From assembly GCA_013420905.1 (NCBI GenBank), contig JAAXNY010000005.1, positions 3,720,001 to 3,784,000 of the forward strand: a stretch of 64,000 nt of DNA. Reading direction: 5' to 3'. The stretch comes from Collybia mongolica. Lineage: Eukaryota > Basidiomycota > Agaricomycetes > Agaricales > Clitocybaceae. The position numbers and the translations under genes were made by a program. The notes beneath the pieces were generated by a model. That model saw only the letters and a program-made list of their open reading frames with translations. It did not search any database and was not told the DNA's origin. Positions within the stretch are counted from its first letter, which is position 1. Each line of letters opens with the position of its first letter. Shown here in pieces: positions 22,726 through 34,537 of the stretch.

Positions 22726-23775
22726 CTACAAAAAGGACAGTCCGTACACCGCCACGCAGCCTCCCACAAGCCCCGCCAACGTGAGGTGCAGAAACGTCGT
22801 CATCCGCGGGCCCTCCGCCAGAAGGTCCTCCCCCATCAACCCGGGCATCTTCCTATGCTGCGAATCCACCACCTGGTAGACGAGCTCCGGGCTCTTGCTC
22901 ATGACGCACCACCACGAGCCCTCCCTCGACACCCCGGGCGAGCCCTTGCGCCCCTTCTTGTGCGTCCGGGGGGGGGTGGGCAGGAAGCCGGCGTGCGCGC
23001 CGAGCTTGGCGGCGACGTTGCGCAGCTGGGGGATGTTCCTGCGCGACGTGCCGTATATGCTGACGAGCGGCTGGCCCGAGATCTGGTTCATGACCCCGAA
23101 GGACGCGTACGAGGACGACGCGAGGGTTTCGTATCCGTCCTCGCGTTGGGCGTCGTCTGCGTCTGCGTTTTCGTCATCCCACTCCGCGTCGCTTGGGTAG
23201 GTGCTGCTCTGGATGGTGTTACCGTCGTCGTCGACCAGGACGGTGGGGACGAGGGAGCCGATCGGCGATGGGGGGCGGGGGGGCGGGCTTGGGGTGCGCC
23301 AGTTGGGGTTGCGGCGGTGCCATAGCCCGTAGTTCGGCACGGTGAGGGGCGCGACGGAACGGGGGGAGACTTTCGGTGAGGGTGGGGTTGGGGTGCGCGG
23401 GGGGGTCTGGGGGGTCGACGAGCGCGGGGGGGTGAGGGGTGGGGATGCGGGGAGGGACGTGGAGAACGTTCTCGAGTCTGCGGACCAGTCTGGGCAGACG
23501 AGGTGGCCTTGGTTCCGCTTGTGGCCTGCCATGGGTGAGCCACACGCGCGGCAGTGAGGGCGTCTTCGTTTTGGAGGGGGCGACATGGGTTGTCTTTTCA
23601 GCTTGGGATGAACGGCAGCTGTGATTTCCTCCGGGTTGGGAACGCGAAGATAGTTCTCTGTATGGTATGGTTCGTAAGGGAAAGGGTTAGAGAAAGGTGA
23701 AAGGACAAGATGCCAAATACCAAACATACCGGAGTTGAATATCTTCGGGTAGGGAGATATTGCTCGTCGTTGCAT
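22726..23775 (-). CDS. Unrecognised protein with CCHC-like zinc knuckle and C-terminal membrane anchor
   Basis: Two exons. The first (start about 23775, MQRRAISPYPKIFNS) is joined by a GT..AG intron to ENYLRVPNPEEITAA. A basic stretch PPPKRRRPHCRACGSPMAGHKR follows, with Cys and His spaced C-X2-C-X6-H-X8-C, which may bind zinc. The middle is Pro/Ser/Thr-rich. The conserved-looking C-terminal part (GQPLVSIYGTSRRNIPQLRNVAAKLGAHAGFL; SWWCVMSKSPELVYQVVDSQHRKMPGLM) ends in a hydrophobic helix (TTFLHLTLAGLVGGCVAVYGLSFL), which suggests a tail-anchored membrane protein. Function unknown. The start is uncertain because the upstream sequence is open in another frame. Confidence 0.65.
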   Translation of the reverse strand: MQRRAISPYPKIFNSGMFGIWHLVLSPFSNPFPYEPYHTENYLRVPNPEEITAAVHPKLKRQPMSPPPKRRRPHCRACGSPMAGHKRNQGHLVCPDWSADSRTFSTSLPASPPLTPPRSSTPQTPPRTPTPPSPKVSPRSVAPLTVPNYGLWHRRNPNWRTPSPPPRPPSPIGSLVPTVLVDDDGNTIQSSTYPSDAEWDDENADADDAQREDGYETLASSSYASFGVMNQISGQPLVSIYGTSRRNIPQLRNVAAKLGAHAGFLPTPPRTHKKGRKGSPGVSREGSWWCVMSKSPELVYQVVDSQHRKMPGLMGEDLLAEGPRMTTFLHLTLAGLVGGCVAVYGLSFL

Positions 23776-24156
23776 GGCCAAAGTGTCGGTTTCTTATAGA
23801 GATTGTCGGTGGTTGCGACGCGACGTTGGGGTGGTGGCATTGTTGTAATTGAGAAGAAAGCAAACCAAAGCTAGAACAAGCTCGTTGCAAAACGTCAGCT
23901 GGGGCAGTCGAAGTAAAAAAAAAGTACAAAGACAAAAAGTTGCTGAGATAAGATAAGATAAGATGGAAATCACTCGTCAGGATCCGAATTTACTTGATCT
24001 TCAACAACTGAACCCTGGAATAGATGTTGGATAGATTAACAATGATAGTACTCAGAAGAACCATTATTCTCTTCCACGAATCATGGTTAACGATACATGG
24101 GTTAGTGGTCCTCGCCGAACAGCTTGGCTATAACTTTATGATTTGGGAGGGTTTAG
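23776..24156. other. Intergenic, nothing recognised
   Basis: Promoter side of the zinc-knuckle gene; includes a GATAA repeat (AGATAAGATAAGATAAGAT near 23946). No gene seen. Confidence 0.4.
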
Positions 24157-25622
24157 GAAGACATCGAACCTATAATAGAATCGTTGACAACACACCACGA
24201 GGCTCCTGCAAAAGAACAGATCCAAAGAATTCGGAACTTTCAGGAGGCTTGCGAATCCCGTCACCTCACTATTGACGAAGAGATATCAGCGATGAATGAT
24301 TGTGAATCCCGACAATCACTCTCCCTCTTTATAGAGCGAGACCAGCTTGTGAAGCAGGTGGACATGTGTGCTGCCCCCTTAGCACCCATCCGGCGCATAC
24401 CCTCAGATCAGAAATCCTGGGCGAGATCTTTCTATGGTGCTTACCACCAAGGCCCCACCCGGGTGTCGAAGAGGCGCCATTGCTGTTGTGCAGAATCTCT
24501 CGCTTTTGGAGACAGGTAGCCGAATCGACGCCACAGCTTTGGTGCAAGTTCGACCTCCTATCAATAGACCTAGCTCGGCCTCAGTATTATGTCCATCCAT
24601 GGTCTATTACCCGCCAAAATATCATGTCGATTACAAAGGAATGGATATCGCGGGCAGGGCCGCATTTACCGTTGTCCATACATTTAGGTGGGGCTACGGC
24701 CGCCAACAAATTTCGTGACACACAAAACTTCGTGGACATTTTAATCGAAAATTCCTCGCGCTGCAGAACTCTCTACCTCATACCCCCAACCCCCTCAAGC
24801 TCGACTCCTTCTTCCTCCTCCCTTCAGATCACGTCCCGTTGCTTGAAAATCTATTCCTCTCGGGCCAAGGAATTCAATCTCCTATGGTCATTTTCCAGTC
24901 AGCCCCCCGCCTTCGCCACCTATCGATCGACCGCTGCATTTTGCGAAACAATCGCATTCGTTCATTTCCTTGGTCCCAATTAACCTACCTCAGTGTTTCG
25001 TCTGATCTAAACGTGGTTTGTTGGATCACCGTATTCTCGCAGTGCACCATGCTACAGTGTGGTAAATTCCGCATTCATGATTATATGGGTGATCCCTTAA
25101 ACCAGGCAGGCGGCCCAAGGACAAGCGTGACGTTCCATCACCTTCACGATCTCGAGCTCGTATTCGATAGGACGCTGTCGGAGCTACTCGAATTTTTTCA
25201 CCTACCAGTACTCAAGAAACTATGTCTCATAAGTTTCAAAGGATGCCGACCTTATGAGATGCGGCACAGTCTACCCCAGCTCCAACATCTCACTTTCATG
25301 CGTGGGGTTTTGCCGCACATCACTGATCTTCTGGAGCTCGCGAGCTCCGTTTCCGAGCTCACAATTACTCATGTCATACCAGTGAACCTTAAAGAGCTTC
25401 TCAGCAACCTCGCGTCAAACTCGGGCGAACCGCCACCCCTTCCAAACCTTACGAAAATAACATATAATAACTGGGATTACGAGGCCCCATTCTCGCCACT
25501 CGACGTACCGACCGTGTAAGTTATCCCTTCCCAAATCTGTTCACTCTTGACAATCAAACTGCAAGCACAGGTTACAAAGGCTCAGGCAGCCCTACCGCCG
25601 TATCCATAAGGAGCTGGCCTAA
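24157..25622 (+). pseudogene. F-box/LRR-like protein, broken by two frameshifts
   Basis: The protein type is typical of agaricomycetes: an N-terminal helix (QIQRIRNFQEACESRHLTI), an F-box beginning APIRRIPSE-ILGEIFLWCLP, then RISRFWRQVAESTPQLWCKFDL, and leucine-rich strands such as LLENLFLSGQ, APRLRHLSIDRC and LPVLKKLCLISFKGC. The frame breaks at 24403-24412, where TCAGA is present twice; removing one copy restores the F-box. It breaks again near 24790-24805, in a C-rich tract between YLIPPT and LKLDSFF. A last intron (about 25518 to 25570) leads to a stop at 25620. No good start codon lies in frame. Intact relatives are substrate adaptors of SCF ubiquitin ligases. Confidence 0.75.
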
Positions 25623-26416
25623 AATCAGTGGACGATTCCTTCCGGATAGTCCAGCCATTCACAGAGTCGGCCCGAGGGAGGACATGTCATATCCTCTTCT
25701 TCACGGTCTTAATGAAAGATTCGAAGGGACGCTTCGGAATTATTCGGCCATCTACCTGTATAGAAGAAGCTATGGCTTCGAGGCTTCATAAGATGCCACC
25801 CATCGTCAATCCTCTGGAGCTCATGAGATCTGCCTTCAACGTACATTTTCTGGCGTGCATTTGTTTAACTTCCAAGGGCAATCCAGTAACCTCACGCCGA
25901 CACCAGGCGAAGTACCACCCATGGCCGCTTGATGTAAATTTCAGGTTGGATGGCTCGCGATTTCCGAACCAGTTTTTCGTTGGTATGATTTGGATCGGAC
26001 GACTGCCGTTTCCTTTGCATCCATCTTGGCGCCCGCTCAACGCAAAGGTCTTGTTTTGGCCTGAAACAGAGGTTCCTAGCGCATGGTAACCAAGGCGATG
26101 TAGACCCTTGGAGGGTTGTGTCGGTGCCGGACGGAAAATAGCGTAGTCGATAGTCTATCAAAGAGCAGATTTGCGAAATCTGAGATATCACCACCGCTCG
26201 ACCGTTCCTGACTAGACGCGTTTTCTTTCTTTCTTGGATTACAGCGGTATATAAGAAATGATGCCCGGAGCAAACTGTGCGGATTTTGTTATAGTTATAA
26301 TCAAGTTGTGAAAAGTCTAGTTTATAGGTGCTGTGAGTTAACATGGTGATAATACAAAGTGTCGTAAACGCTATGGACATCCATAAGGAGATCGTTCGAA
26401 AGTAAATAAATCTCGG
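25623..26416. other. Intergenic, possibly decayed coding sequence
   Basis: Open stretches on the plus strand up to about 26089 may be further decayed parts of the F-box region, but nothing is recognisable. No other gene seen. Confidence 0.35.
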
Positions 26417-29372
26417 CTATGAAGGAGACGGCGCTTGGAGTATCAACAAGCTTGCTGACGTCCCCGTTGCCACCAACGCTGCTCCCACATCTCCGAGCGT
26501 TTTAGAGACCAACGAACCAATCGAGGCGCCGCTTTTGCTGATGATACTCTGCAGCTCCACCTTGTGAGTCTCCGCGGCCATCCGTCGCGATCGGCCAGCA
26601 AGTACAATCACATTCTTGGACTGCGACTCCGCCGACACCAGTTCCACGATCGTGTGGAGTGGCTTGGACGAGGAGGTCGTATGGAATTGAATCCTGGAGA
26701 GCGCGGCGGTGATGTTCATGTCAATGCTTGACGGGGATGTATATCGACTCCAGAGGATGTTATCTGCTGTGTCCGATGCAAGGCGCGTTTGAGTACTCTG
26801 TTGGCCATAAACCGTATCCACTGCAGCGAGGGTCTGGAAATTAGGTCAGATAAATTTAAAGGGGCAATACGACGGATGGACTACCTGATGCAAGACAGCA
26901 GAATTAGGATACAAAGGCTTAAGGTCTTCCAAATTAGTGGTCGAGGGGGACAAGTCGTCAGTCTTGTCTATCCTGTACACGGTGGCCCGTACAGACGGAT
27001 TGGAACAAAGCTGCACGATGAATGAGAGTGCAAGTCTGTCGTCCGGACCGCCGAAGAAAGGTAGGAAGAGGTGCTGGTCGATGGGGCCGAGTTGTTGAGC
27101 GTTGATCCCACGGTCGACGAATAAAGCGACGTTCGTTGTCGATGTTAGGAAGACCTTGCGAATGAATTCGGAGTAAACCACGGAGCTCGTCTGGTCCTGA
27201 ATCGTCGTCTTGTGGAAGACACCGTCAAAAGGGTTCTGTGCACTACCTGGCCCTGGCTCATCACTGGTAATGGTAGCTCCTCTCGACCATGGAAGGATGA
27301 CCATTTGCGAATCTGAGTCCGTCACGTGTTTGGTGATGGCCCCAGTGAACTCATCGTAGTTCACGACAGAGAGAGCAGTGGAGACGAGCAAACGATTAAG
27401 GTAGCCAAAGGTCTTCAACACCGAAACGACGGTATCGTTATGAATCAGCGAGTCCGCCGCTTTCGACTTGAGAACAGCGGACGTCCGGTTGGTCAATTCA
27501 ATAAGACGAAGGGCATTTATAGTTATTTGACGATCTGGGAAAGGTATGCGTCCAACGCTTTGTTCCTCATCTATTGACGTTAACGACGTTATCGCTGAAG
27601 TGGTTCTTCTCGGTTGGAGAAGTTGTGAAATGGTCATGGCTGCAGGCAGCTGCTCGATCTTGTCCAGAATGAGAGCAAACCTGGTCTTGTTTTCGTCTTC
27701 GGATGATGGACGAACATTTGCACCTTCGTCCCCAGCGAGATATGGCAAGGGAATGTCACGGGTACGATATTTAGGCGGATAGAAGAAGAGCGTCAAGGGG
27801 GTGGTCATAAATGTGAGGATCAGCGCATGGACGACAAACATGGAGAAAGATCGTGTGTCGAGGATTCCAGCTTGTAGTCCGATGTTGAGGACGATCAATT
27901 CAACAAGACTGGAGTAAATCGATAAGATATTGAATCAAAAGAGAGGCGCTAAAGCTTACCCCTTGCAACTCATGAGGGAGCCGATAGCGCCTGCTTCACG
28001 CCAGTTGAAACCGGTTGCTTTGGCCGCCACATAACACCCTACAAACTTTGAAAAGAAGGATACTATGCAGATGATTATTGTGTAACCCCATGTGACCGCA
28101 TTGTCCATCAACCCAAGGTTAGTCCGCAAGCCTGATAAGGTGAAGTACTGTGGTAGCATTGTCAGCATAAATGATCTAAATATAGATGTTACGACACACG
28201 ATGGGTATGAAAAGGATGGCCACAAGATCTTCCAGCTTTTCGACCAAGGAGATTGCGAATCCATTCTCGTGTGGGATAATCAGACCCGCCAGGAAGCCGC
28301 CTTAATTTCGATCAGTAATACTTCAATCAGCAAAGGAAGGTCCTCGAAAAAAAAAAACATACCGAATATAGCATGAACACCAATGATATCGGTGAAAAAC
28401 GCCGAAACAAATACCACGAGAAGTGTGATTGTCATCATTGTGTATGTCGGAGAACCTTGCTCCAAGCTTCCAGTGCGTCTCGCTACCCACACGAACGCCC
28501 AACGCCCGGGATAGAGGAGAAAGATGACATACCCTACACACGCCAGCAAGACGTAAAGCGCTGTAAGTCCGGTAGAGGCATTGACCAAAGCCACCACCAG
28601 TGCTAACAGAATCCATCCCACGACATCATTTCCCACACCCGCAGCCAATGTGACAACGCCAACCGTGGTGTCAAGAAGCTTGAGCTCTGTCAGAATACGG
28701 CAGAGCACCGGGAATGCAGTAATCCCGACAGCAACGGCAGTGAAAAGGAGAAAATAGCCAAAGTTGATTTTGGGATCAACAAACTCCTTGTAGAGTCCAA
28801 TACCGAGGGCCGCACCCAGACCAAGCGGAAGAATCAATCCAGCCAAGGAGATTGTGCCTGCAGAGGCTAGATTGCGTTTGATGACTTTGGTATCTATTTC
28901 GAGGCCAACAAGAAAGAGAAAGAGAACCAGGCCAATGGTACTGGTAAGATTGAGACCAGCCATCGCATCCTCAGGGAATATGGCGTCTTTGAATCCTGGA
29001 ATACGTCCCATGACTGTTGGTCCGAGGATGATGCCGCCAATGACTTCTGCAATGACCCGGGGCTGGCGTATGCGTCCCAAGAACATGGACAAGAATTGGG
29101 TCATAGCGATGATAATGACTATATATGCATTTAGCGGCGTTGCTTGGAGCGACAAAGGATTTATAACTCACTAAGTTGAATAATCCATAACCTTATAGGA
29201 TCACTTTTATTATATGTTGTCGGATTGTCACCTGAAATGACACCGCCCTTGCGACTGTTAATATGAGATGTTCACTGGCAGATGAGGACGGGAATGGACA
29301 CACCTGCTCGGTTGCACCCCTCGCAATAAATCGGTGTGCAAGGCCGACGGCCTGTTGCGAGAATTGACCCAT
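26417..29372 (-). CDS. KHA1: K+/H+ antiporter of the CPA2 family (Kha1-like)
   Basis: The start is MGQFSQQAVGLAHRF at 29372. Several short introns are spliced to GDNPTTYNKSDPIRLWIIQL-IIIIAMTQFL. The membrane domain has about 12 hydrophobic segments. It includes RQPRVIAEVIGGIILGPT, LFLFLVGLEID, FPVLCRILTELKLL and the ion-binding pair GVGNDVVGWILLALV, with Asn-Asp at the usual site, then GLIIPHENGFA. After about residue 420 comes a large soluble C-terminal half (PLAYLAGDEG-type linker, USP-like alpha/beta segments such as QMVILPWSR and KNVIVLAGR). Fungal Kha1 proteins exchange K+ for H+ in endomembranes. The reading is intact to the stop at 26417. Confidence 0.85.
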
Positions 29373-29819
29373 GGTGAAGGAGGGTTGGGAGTAAAAAGGA
29401 GAGGCCTCTGGTTTGGATTGCACTTTAAATGATTTGGTCTCAGGGAATCCAAATGGGTATATTTTGAGACATCTGAGCTTCCAAGTAAAACACAGGGTCC
29501 ACGCGTTCAGACTCTTACGTCCCCCATTCATCACAGATCAGCCGACTCATTTTTTTTTGGATTACAGCAGTTATGTACAAGAAGAGTACCAAAGATCATG
29601 ACCACGATTATTTAGGAGTTACAGATTCCAGGATCACCGGTTTCGTTGCTGCAGCATCAGAACGAAGACCCCGTTAGTCGTTGTGAGCGGGCTACTTAAA
29701 GGGGCGTTCTCAGGGAAATGTAGCTAAGCCCGCTCTAGCGACTCCACATTTGAGTGGCGTCCTGTGGCACTGCGTAGTGGTGTTAATTGAGTGCTGGGCA
29801 GGAACCATCCAGGAGAAAT
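29373..29819. other. Intergenic between KHA1 start and BUD31 end
   Basis: No gene seen. An open frame upstream of the KHA1 ATG is in frame with it but reads as unconserved sequence. Confidence 0.4.
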
Positions 29820-30490
29820 CTAAGAGTCCGAACTGCAACCACGACACCCTACAGAGTCGATCAATTCCCACCCCTCAAAAGCAGAAAGATCCAATACACG
29901 CACCACAATGAACACACTCTACAATGGTTCCAGTCCGTACTTGAGCCTTGGGAACTCGGCAAACGCATGTTGAACCTTGATAATTCATGTCCTGTTCATA
30001 AACTTTAACGTTAGATTTCGCACGGACGGGGCGTACAGCCTACCCTTGTCTGAATACACCGTAAGCAGCAGAGTTTCTCATAACCAGTCTTTTTCCATTT
30101 GGCAATCAAACTGCCAGTTACAAGGGTCAGCATTGTAAAAAGAAAAAAAAAAACGTTCCGCCGGGCTCACTTGGCATCTGCATAACCCTCCTTTAGCAGC
30201 CAGTCATACAACTCCCTCGTTATGGCTTCCCGCTTATAATACAATTCGTAGATGTACCGAGAGCGTGTGTGAGATATCCGCATGATAGGCCACAAAGACT
30301 CTGCCTTGCGTTTTCCTTCGTGGGATTCATTTTCGGCGTCTCTCATCTTCTTTGCATAGTCATCGAGAATCTGGTTTTACAGCATGGGTTAGCAGGCTTC
30401 TAGGGCAGACTCGGGGTAGGTTCGCACAGATTCGATGTCCTCGAAGCCCTCAGGTGGTCTCTTGGTCCTCGTCGTCCTAATTTTGGGCAT
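29820..30490 (-). CDS. BUD31: Pre-mRNA splicing factor BUD31 (G10 protein)
   Basis: Five small exons: 30428..30490, 30171..30370, 30044..30110, 29904..29991 and 29820..29848, all with GT..AG introns of 52-60 bp and matching phases. The product is 148 aa. It starts [20 protein letters not shown] and continues through [20 protein letters not shown] and [20 protein letters not shown]. The C-terminus has the cysteine-rich zinc clusters ([32 protein letters not shown]). This is the near-invariant G10/BUD31 protein of the spliceosome (Prp19-associated; present in activated and catalytic complexes). No exon makes a long open frame, so it is easily missed. Confidence 0.95.
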
Positions 30491-30800
30491 TCTCGTCGGA
30501 TAATAATGGGGGGGAGGAGAGAGCACTGAGCAGCTGACACAGGTGCCGCACGTTCAACCTTGCCGGCTAAAGCGGCTTACCTAAGTCCACCTCGCCGAAA
30601 CCAAACAGCCAACACCGTGCCTCCGCCAGTCACACTGGTGGACTACATGTCCCTTAGTTCCTTCCTCGTAGTTTCTCCAATTCTCTGTTTCGTGTCCACA
30701 GCTACCGTTGCTCGCCTTATTTCTTAAAATCAACTGGAGGGTCTGTTTCGGCCCCACAATTACGCTTTGGGGAACTTGAGTGGCTTTATCGACAATAACC
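30491..30800. promoter_or_regulatory. Bidirectional promoter region, BUD31 / HVA22-like gene
   Basis: 310 bp between two divergent start codons. No clear TATA box. Confidence 0.5.
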
Positions 30801-32834
30801 ATGCCTCTCATCGTTCCAATCCTCCGCTTGGCAATGCTGTTCCTTAATATTTACGACTCTTACAAAACTCTCAAGGACCCCCCACCATCGGCACGTAATA
30901 GAGGAAAACCCAGTCAACGGGCAATTACCCAACGAAAACGAGATATGAAAGGTTGTCTGGCTGTATGGATCGTTTGGGTAAGAGAACGCCATTCACTCCA
31001 AGTTTACCTTTGTAACACAACCTTTCCATGATAGTCGTGCGTTATTACATACGAGCGCTTAGCTGAAGCCATTATCAGCATATTCGTACCATTTTATGAC
31101 GAATTCAAGTCTCTTGCTCTGCTGTTTCTTATAATGACGCGCGCACGGGTGAGGTCCAACTTGTTATCACTCTCGTTTCCAATGCTGATACGGGGGCACT
31201 AGGGCGCAGAACCTATCTTCTTGCATATTATCCGCCCACTTCTTAAACCATACACCGCGACACTGGATATCTGTCTCGACTTTGTGTGCATGATCGGAGA
31301 TATCGTATTTGCAATGGCCACCTTGCCCTTGCAACCTGTTCTGTCCTGGTGGCAAAAGTCTGTGACGCTCAACGGAGGAGCACTGGATTCAGAGGTGGAA
31401 AGCCCGGTGCTAGAGTCGGAACCCAACTCCCGGCCTTCCTCGTGGATACCCGCTGGCACTGCGGGGGCGCAGGCGAATGGAGACACCTTGAAGGTCCCTC
31501 AGAAGGTAAGCTCGGATCGGCAGTCTAACAGCCGTCAAGGTGGTGTGCAACTTGGCCGGCAACCACAAGGCAACAACATACACTATCCCCGTGTTACGCC
31601 TGAAGGTTTGCCGAATGGAACCTCATCTCATGAGGTATGGCGTCCTCCGGCTTCATCATACACAGAAGAGGACTTCCCCGATGACCCAAATGCGACGATC
31701 AAGTCTCGGAAGCGGCCGAGTGTACGAGACATCTTCGACCTTCCTCCAGAAACTGAAGAAGCCGCACGAGTGAGGGAAGAGGTTGAGGAGTGGAGGCAAT
31801 ATCCCGCTTTCCCATCAGCATATCCACCTACCCCCCTTGCTGTCTCGTCATCTCGACTTCCTGATAATAGTACAACGCCTGATGCGCCCACATTATCCGA
31901 TATTCCAGAAGATCCGCCCCAGGAGGATTTTAGGGAGTCGCTCCTGCCCCCTCGCAAGCCTTTAAACCCCGGCTTTGTTGATGGCTTGAGCGACAAGAAA
32001 CATAATATCGGGGTTCAGAATAATCTTTTTGACGACATTGCTGTCGATATCGACAGTGGAACTGATGGTGAAGGTGAGGATGCCTTCAACATCACGCTGC
32101 AAACACCACTTCCACCGTTACGGACGTCTCGTTCCTACCTCCGTGCAATTGCACTCCAGGATCCTCAAACCTCAGTGTCATCTTCCGTAGCCAGTCGTTC
32201 CACAGCATTGACGACCGGCGACAACAAGTCTTCCCTGCGGACCCGATCATCTGCCGACTCGCTTTCCTCGGCCTCAATCTCAATGTCAGAGTTATCACCA
32301 TCTGTTCTTGGAAAGAAGAGGCCGTTACCACCAACAATCGAGAACCATGTCAAAACCAGGGTCCGACTTAAGGAGGAAAAGGCATCAGAGAGCGTCCCTC
32401 CCAAGAAAGTTCCCGTTAAAACTGTAACGCGCAAACAACGCCCCCTGATTCCTCGGAATGGCCCTCGGCGGGTTCGACCACTTAGTCCGAAGGCCAGGAT
32501 CCTTGAGGCCATGAGTTCGAGCTCAGACGATGCAGGCGACGATAGTGCCAGTGATCCAATCTCACCTTATACAAAACGACGTAAAGTCCTTACACCTCCC
32601 AGAGTCGTCAATGCTAGACGCTCGATGAAGACGAGAGTTGCGCGTGATGTCGTAAAGGCCAAATCCCGCGATGTCCCTTCTGCGCCAACCCGCACATCTT
32701 CTCGACTACATCCAGCCTCGTCCACGACCACGCTAGCGCCTCCGTTAACTGCACACTCATCCCAATCTGACTTTTTGTCCGAAAATGACCATCCACCGCA
32801 GCCAAGCGGGAAAAGTCTGACGAAGAAGAAATGA
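30801..32834 (+). CDS. TB2/DP1/HVA22 (REEP/Yop1-like) domain protein with long Ser/Pro-rich tail
   Basis: Three exons: 30801..30977, 31035..31148 and 31203..32834, 640 aa. The first 150 residues hold the HVA22 pattern. It comprises a membrane segment (PLIVPILRLAMLFLNIYDSYKTL), the helix KGCLAVWIVW, then SCVITYERLAEAIISIFVPFYDEFKSLALLFLIM and GAEPIFLHIIRPLLKPYTATLD. In Yop1 and REEP proteins this domain bends ER membrane into tubules. The remaining ~480 residues are Ser/Pro/Arg-rich and probably disordered, with basic clusters (GKKRPLPP; PRNGPRRVRPLSPKARIL; TKRRKVLTPPR) and a final KSLTKKK. Ordinary Yop1 is about 180 aa, so the tail is the oddity. The first two exons are needed to see the domain. 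Confidence 0.75.
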
Positions 32835-34537
32835 TCTCCTTCATGATCGTCTTCACCGCCCATAGAACCGCCACGACCAACTCAAGTCATTGTATATTTA
32901 TCCGCGCTATGAGCTTCTACACAGACAATTGCTCTACATACACATATCTGGATTCTTTTTCATCATCAATCAATATATATTCAACAGCTATTTTATCGCT
33001 CCGATTCTCTTCTACTATACTGTTATCAGAGGCCTTTCAACCATTCTTGAGCTCTATACGCTTGTCTCATCTCCCATTCTTATCGATGGATCTTGGGCTA
33101 TACGAACATGATGTTTATATACTCTTCCCTCGTGCGCCTGGCTGAGTGATACCTCTCCTCGACTGGAAATATGTTTGTAAGCCACCAATATTTTTACGAT
33201 CAGTTGTCGGTGAGTAAAACGGGCTATACTCCTATTAATACTCTCCCGAGTAGTTGATCGGAATTTGGGATGTGCGCCTTCGTGGACGGCTTAGAACGCT
33301 CATACTAAGCTTGGTGAATATACGATGAGTCATTTCTTCAAGTCTGCTGCATTTTTTTGTGGCCAGGCTGTGCTATATTGTGCTTACTCCCTCCCTGTAA
33401 TCGAATAAAATTCTATGATCTCCTGATGAGCCTTGTCTCAAGTGGTCTTTTTTTTATTTTTGACATCCCTGGTCAAAAACTCAAGGCCTTCTCCGCGTAT
33501 CGCACAGCAGTCGTACACAATCTCCACAGGACCCACAGAGATTGGGTCAATGTGCACGCCATGGTGTGCCGTGCAGCACAATAGATACGTCACTCGCAAC
33601 TATTAAGGACACAAAGATGGCGTCGTTATCTTTTCCATTGGCTCGTTGATGGAGCCTGAGCTGTGCGTTAAGCGAGCGCTTATCTGGTCCCCAACGTCAC
33701 CTGTCCCAATCCTTTCCAGATTTACAAAAAGATCATACTACTGAGCCGGTACTCATGTCGAGAAATAACCCACATTGGCCTGCGTTTTTCTTAATCGCAG
33801 CGTCATCCATGTAGTTTTTATCAAGTTACAATGAGTGAACTCTATTCTTGAGCTTTCAGTGTGATCGCGTTACTTTGTATGTCGTCGGATCGAAGCGACT
33901 TGGGACTTTGTAGCTTCACGCCACACTCACTGCCGCCACACAACGTCCGGATATACCGTTCGCTTAAAAAGCAGGTCCGAGTCGATTGTGATGATCAGGC
34001 GCTCCCTTGGACCCTTCACGGTGAATTAATCAAGAGGCCGGCTTCTACGTGGCGACCAATCAGAGAGCAGAATAGCGTGGCGTTGTTTGGCTGCGCCCCG
34101 AGAACCACACACTAAGGCACCAGAAGAAAAAACACGATCACCGCTCGCTACCTCCGCGAAATGACAAACCTCGATTTCACATACTCCTTGGGCCCCCGCC
34201 TGATACGAATTCTCGTCAATATCGGCTCTGCATTCCGTAAATAGGCATGCCTGAGGCGGTACAACCCACCTGGCCCAGTTTTCGGGTCTTGTACTTCATG
34301 ATACCCAGTGCGGACTGTGGGTATCCCCAACATCTTTGGGAGGGCTAGCTCGTTGTCAACAGTGAGGCTATGTACTTCTTCTACCTCGCACATTCCATGC
34401 TTTTTCCACGCGCCTCGCTCCGATGAGCCTAGGAACGTCTTATAAGTACTTGGGACGAGACACTAAACCCGCCCACTCCCACGTCGCACGTTATCGACAT
34501 AACGTCGGGTCCCCCACCCATCCTCTCCCTATTCATT
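32835..34537. other. Intergenic, nothing recognised
   Basis: 1.7 kb of AT-rich sequence with only short frames on either strand. I found no gene, tRNA or repeat here. Confidence 0.4.

Noticed and set aside
25628..26089. 153-codon plus-strand frame after the F-box pseudogene
   Set aside because: Composition and content look random; nothing recognisable, at most decayed sequence.
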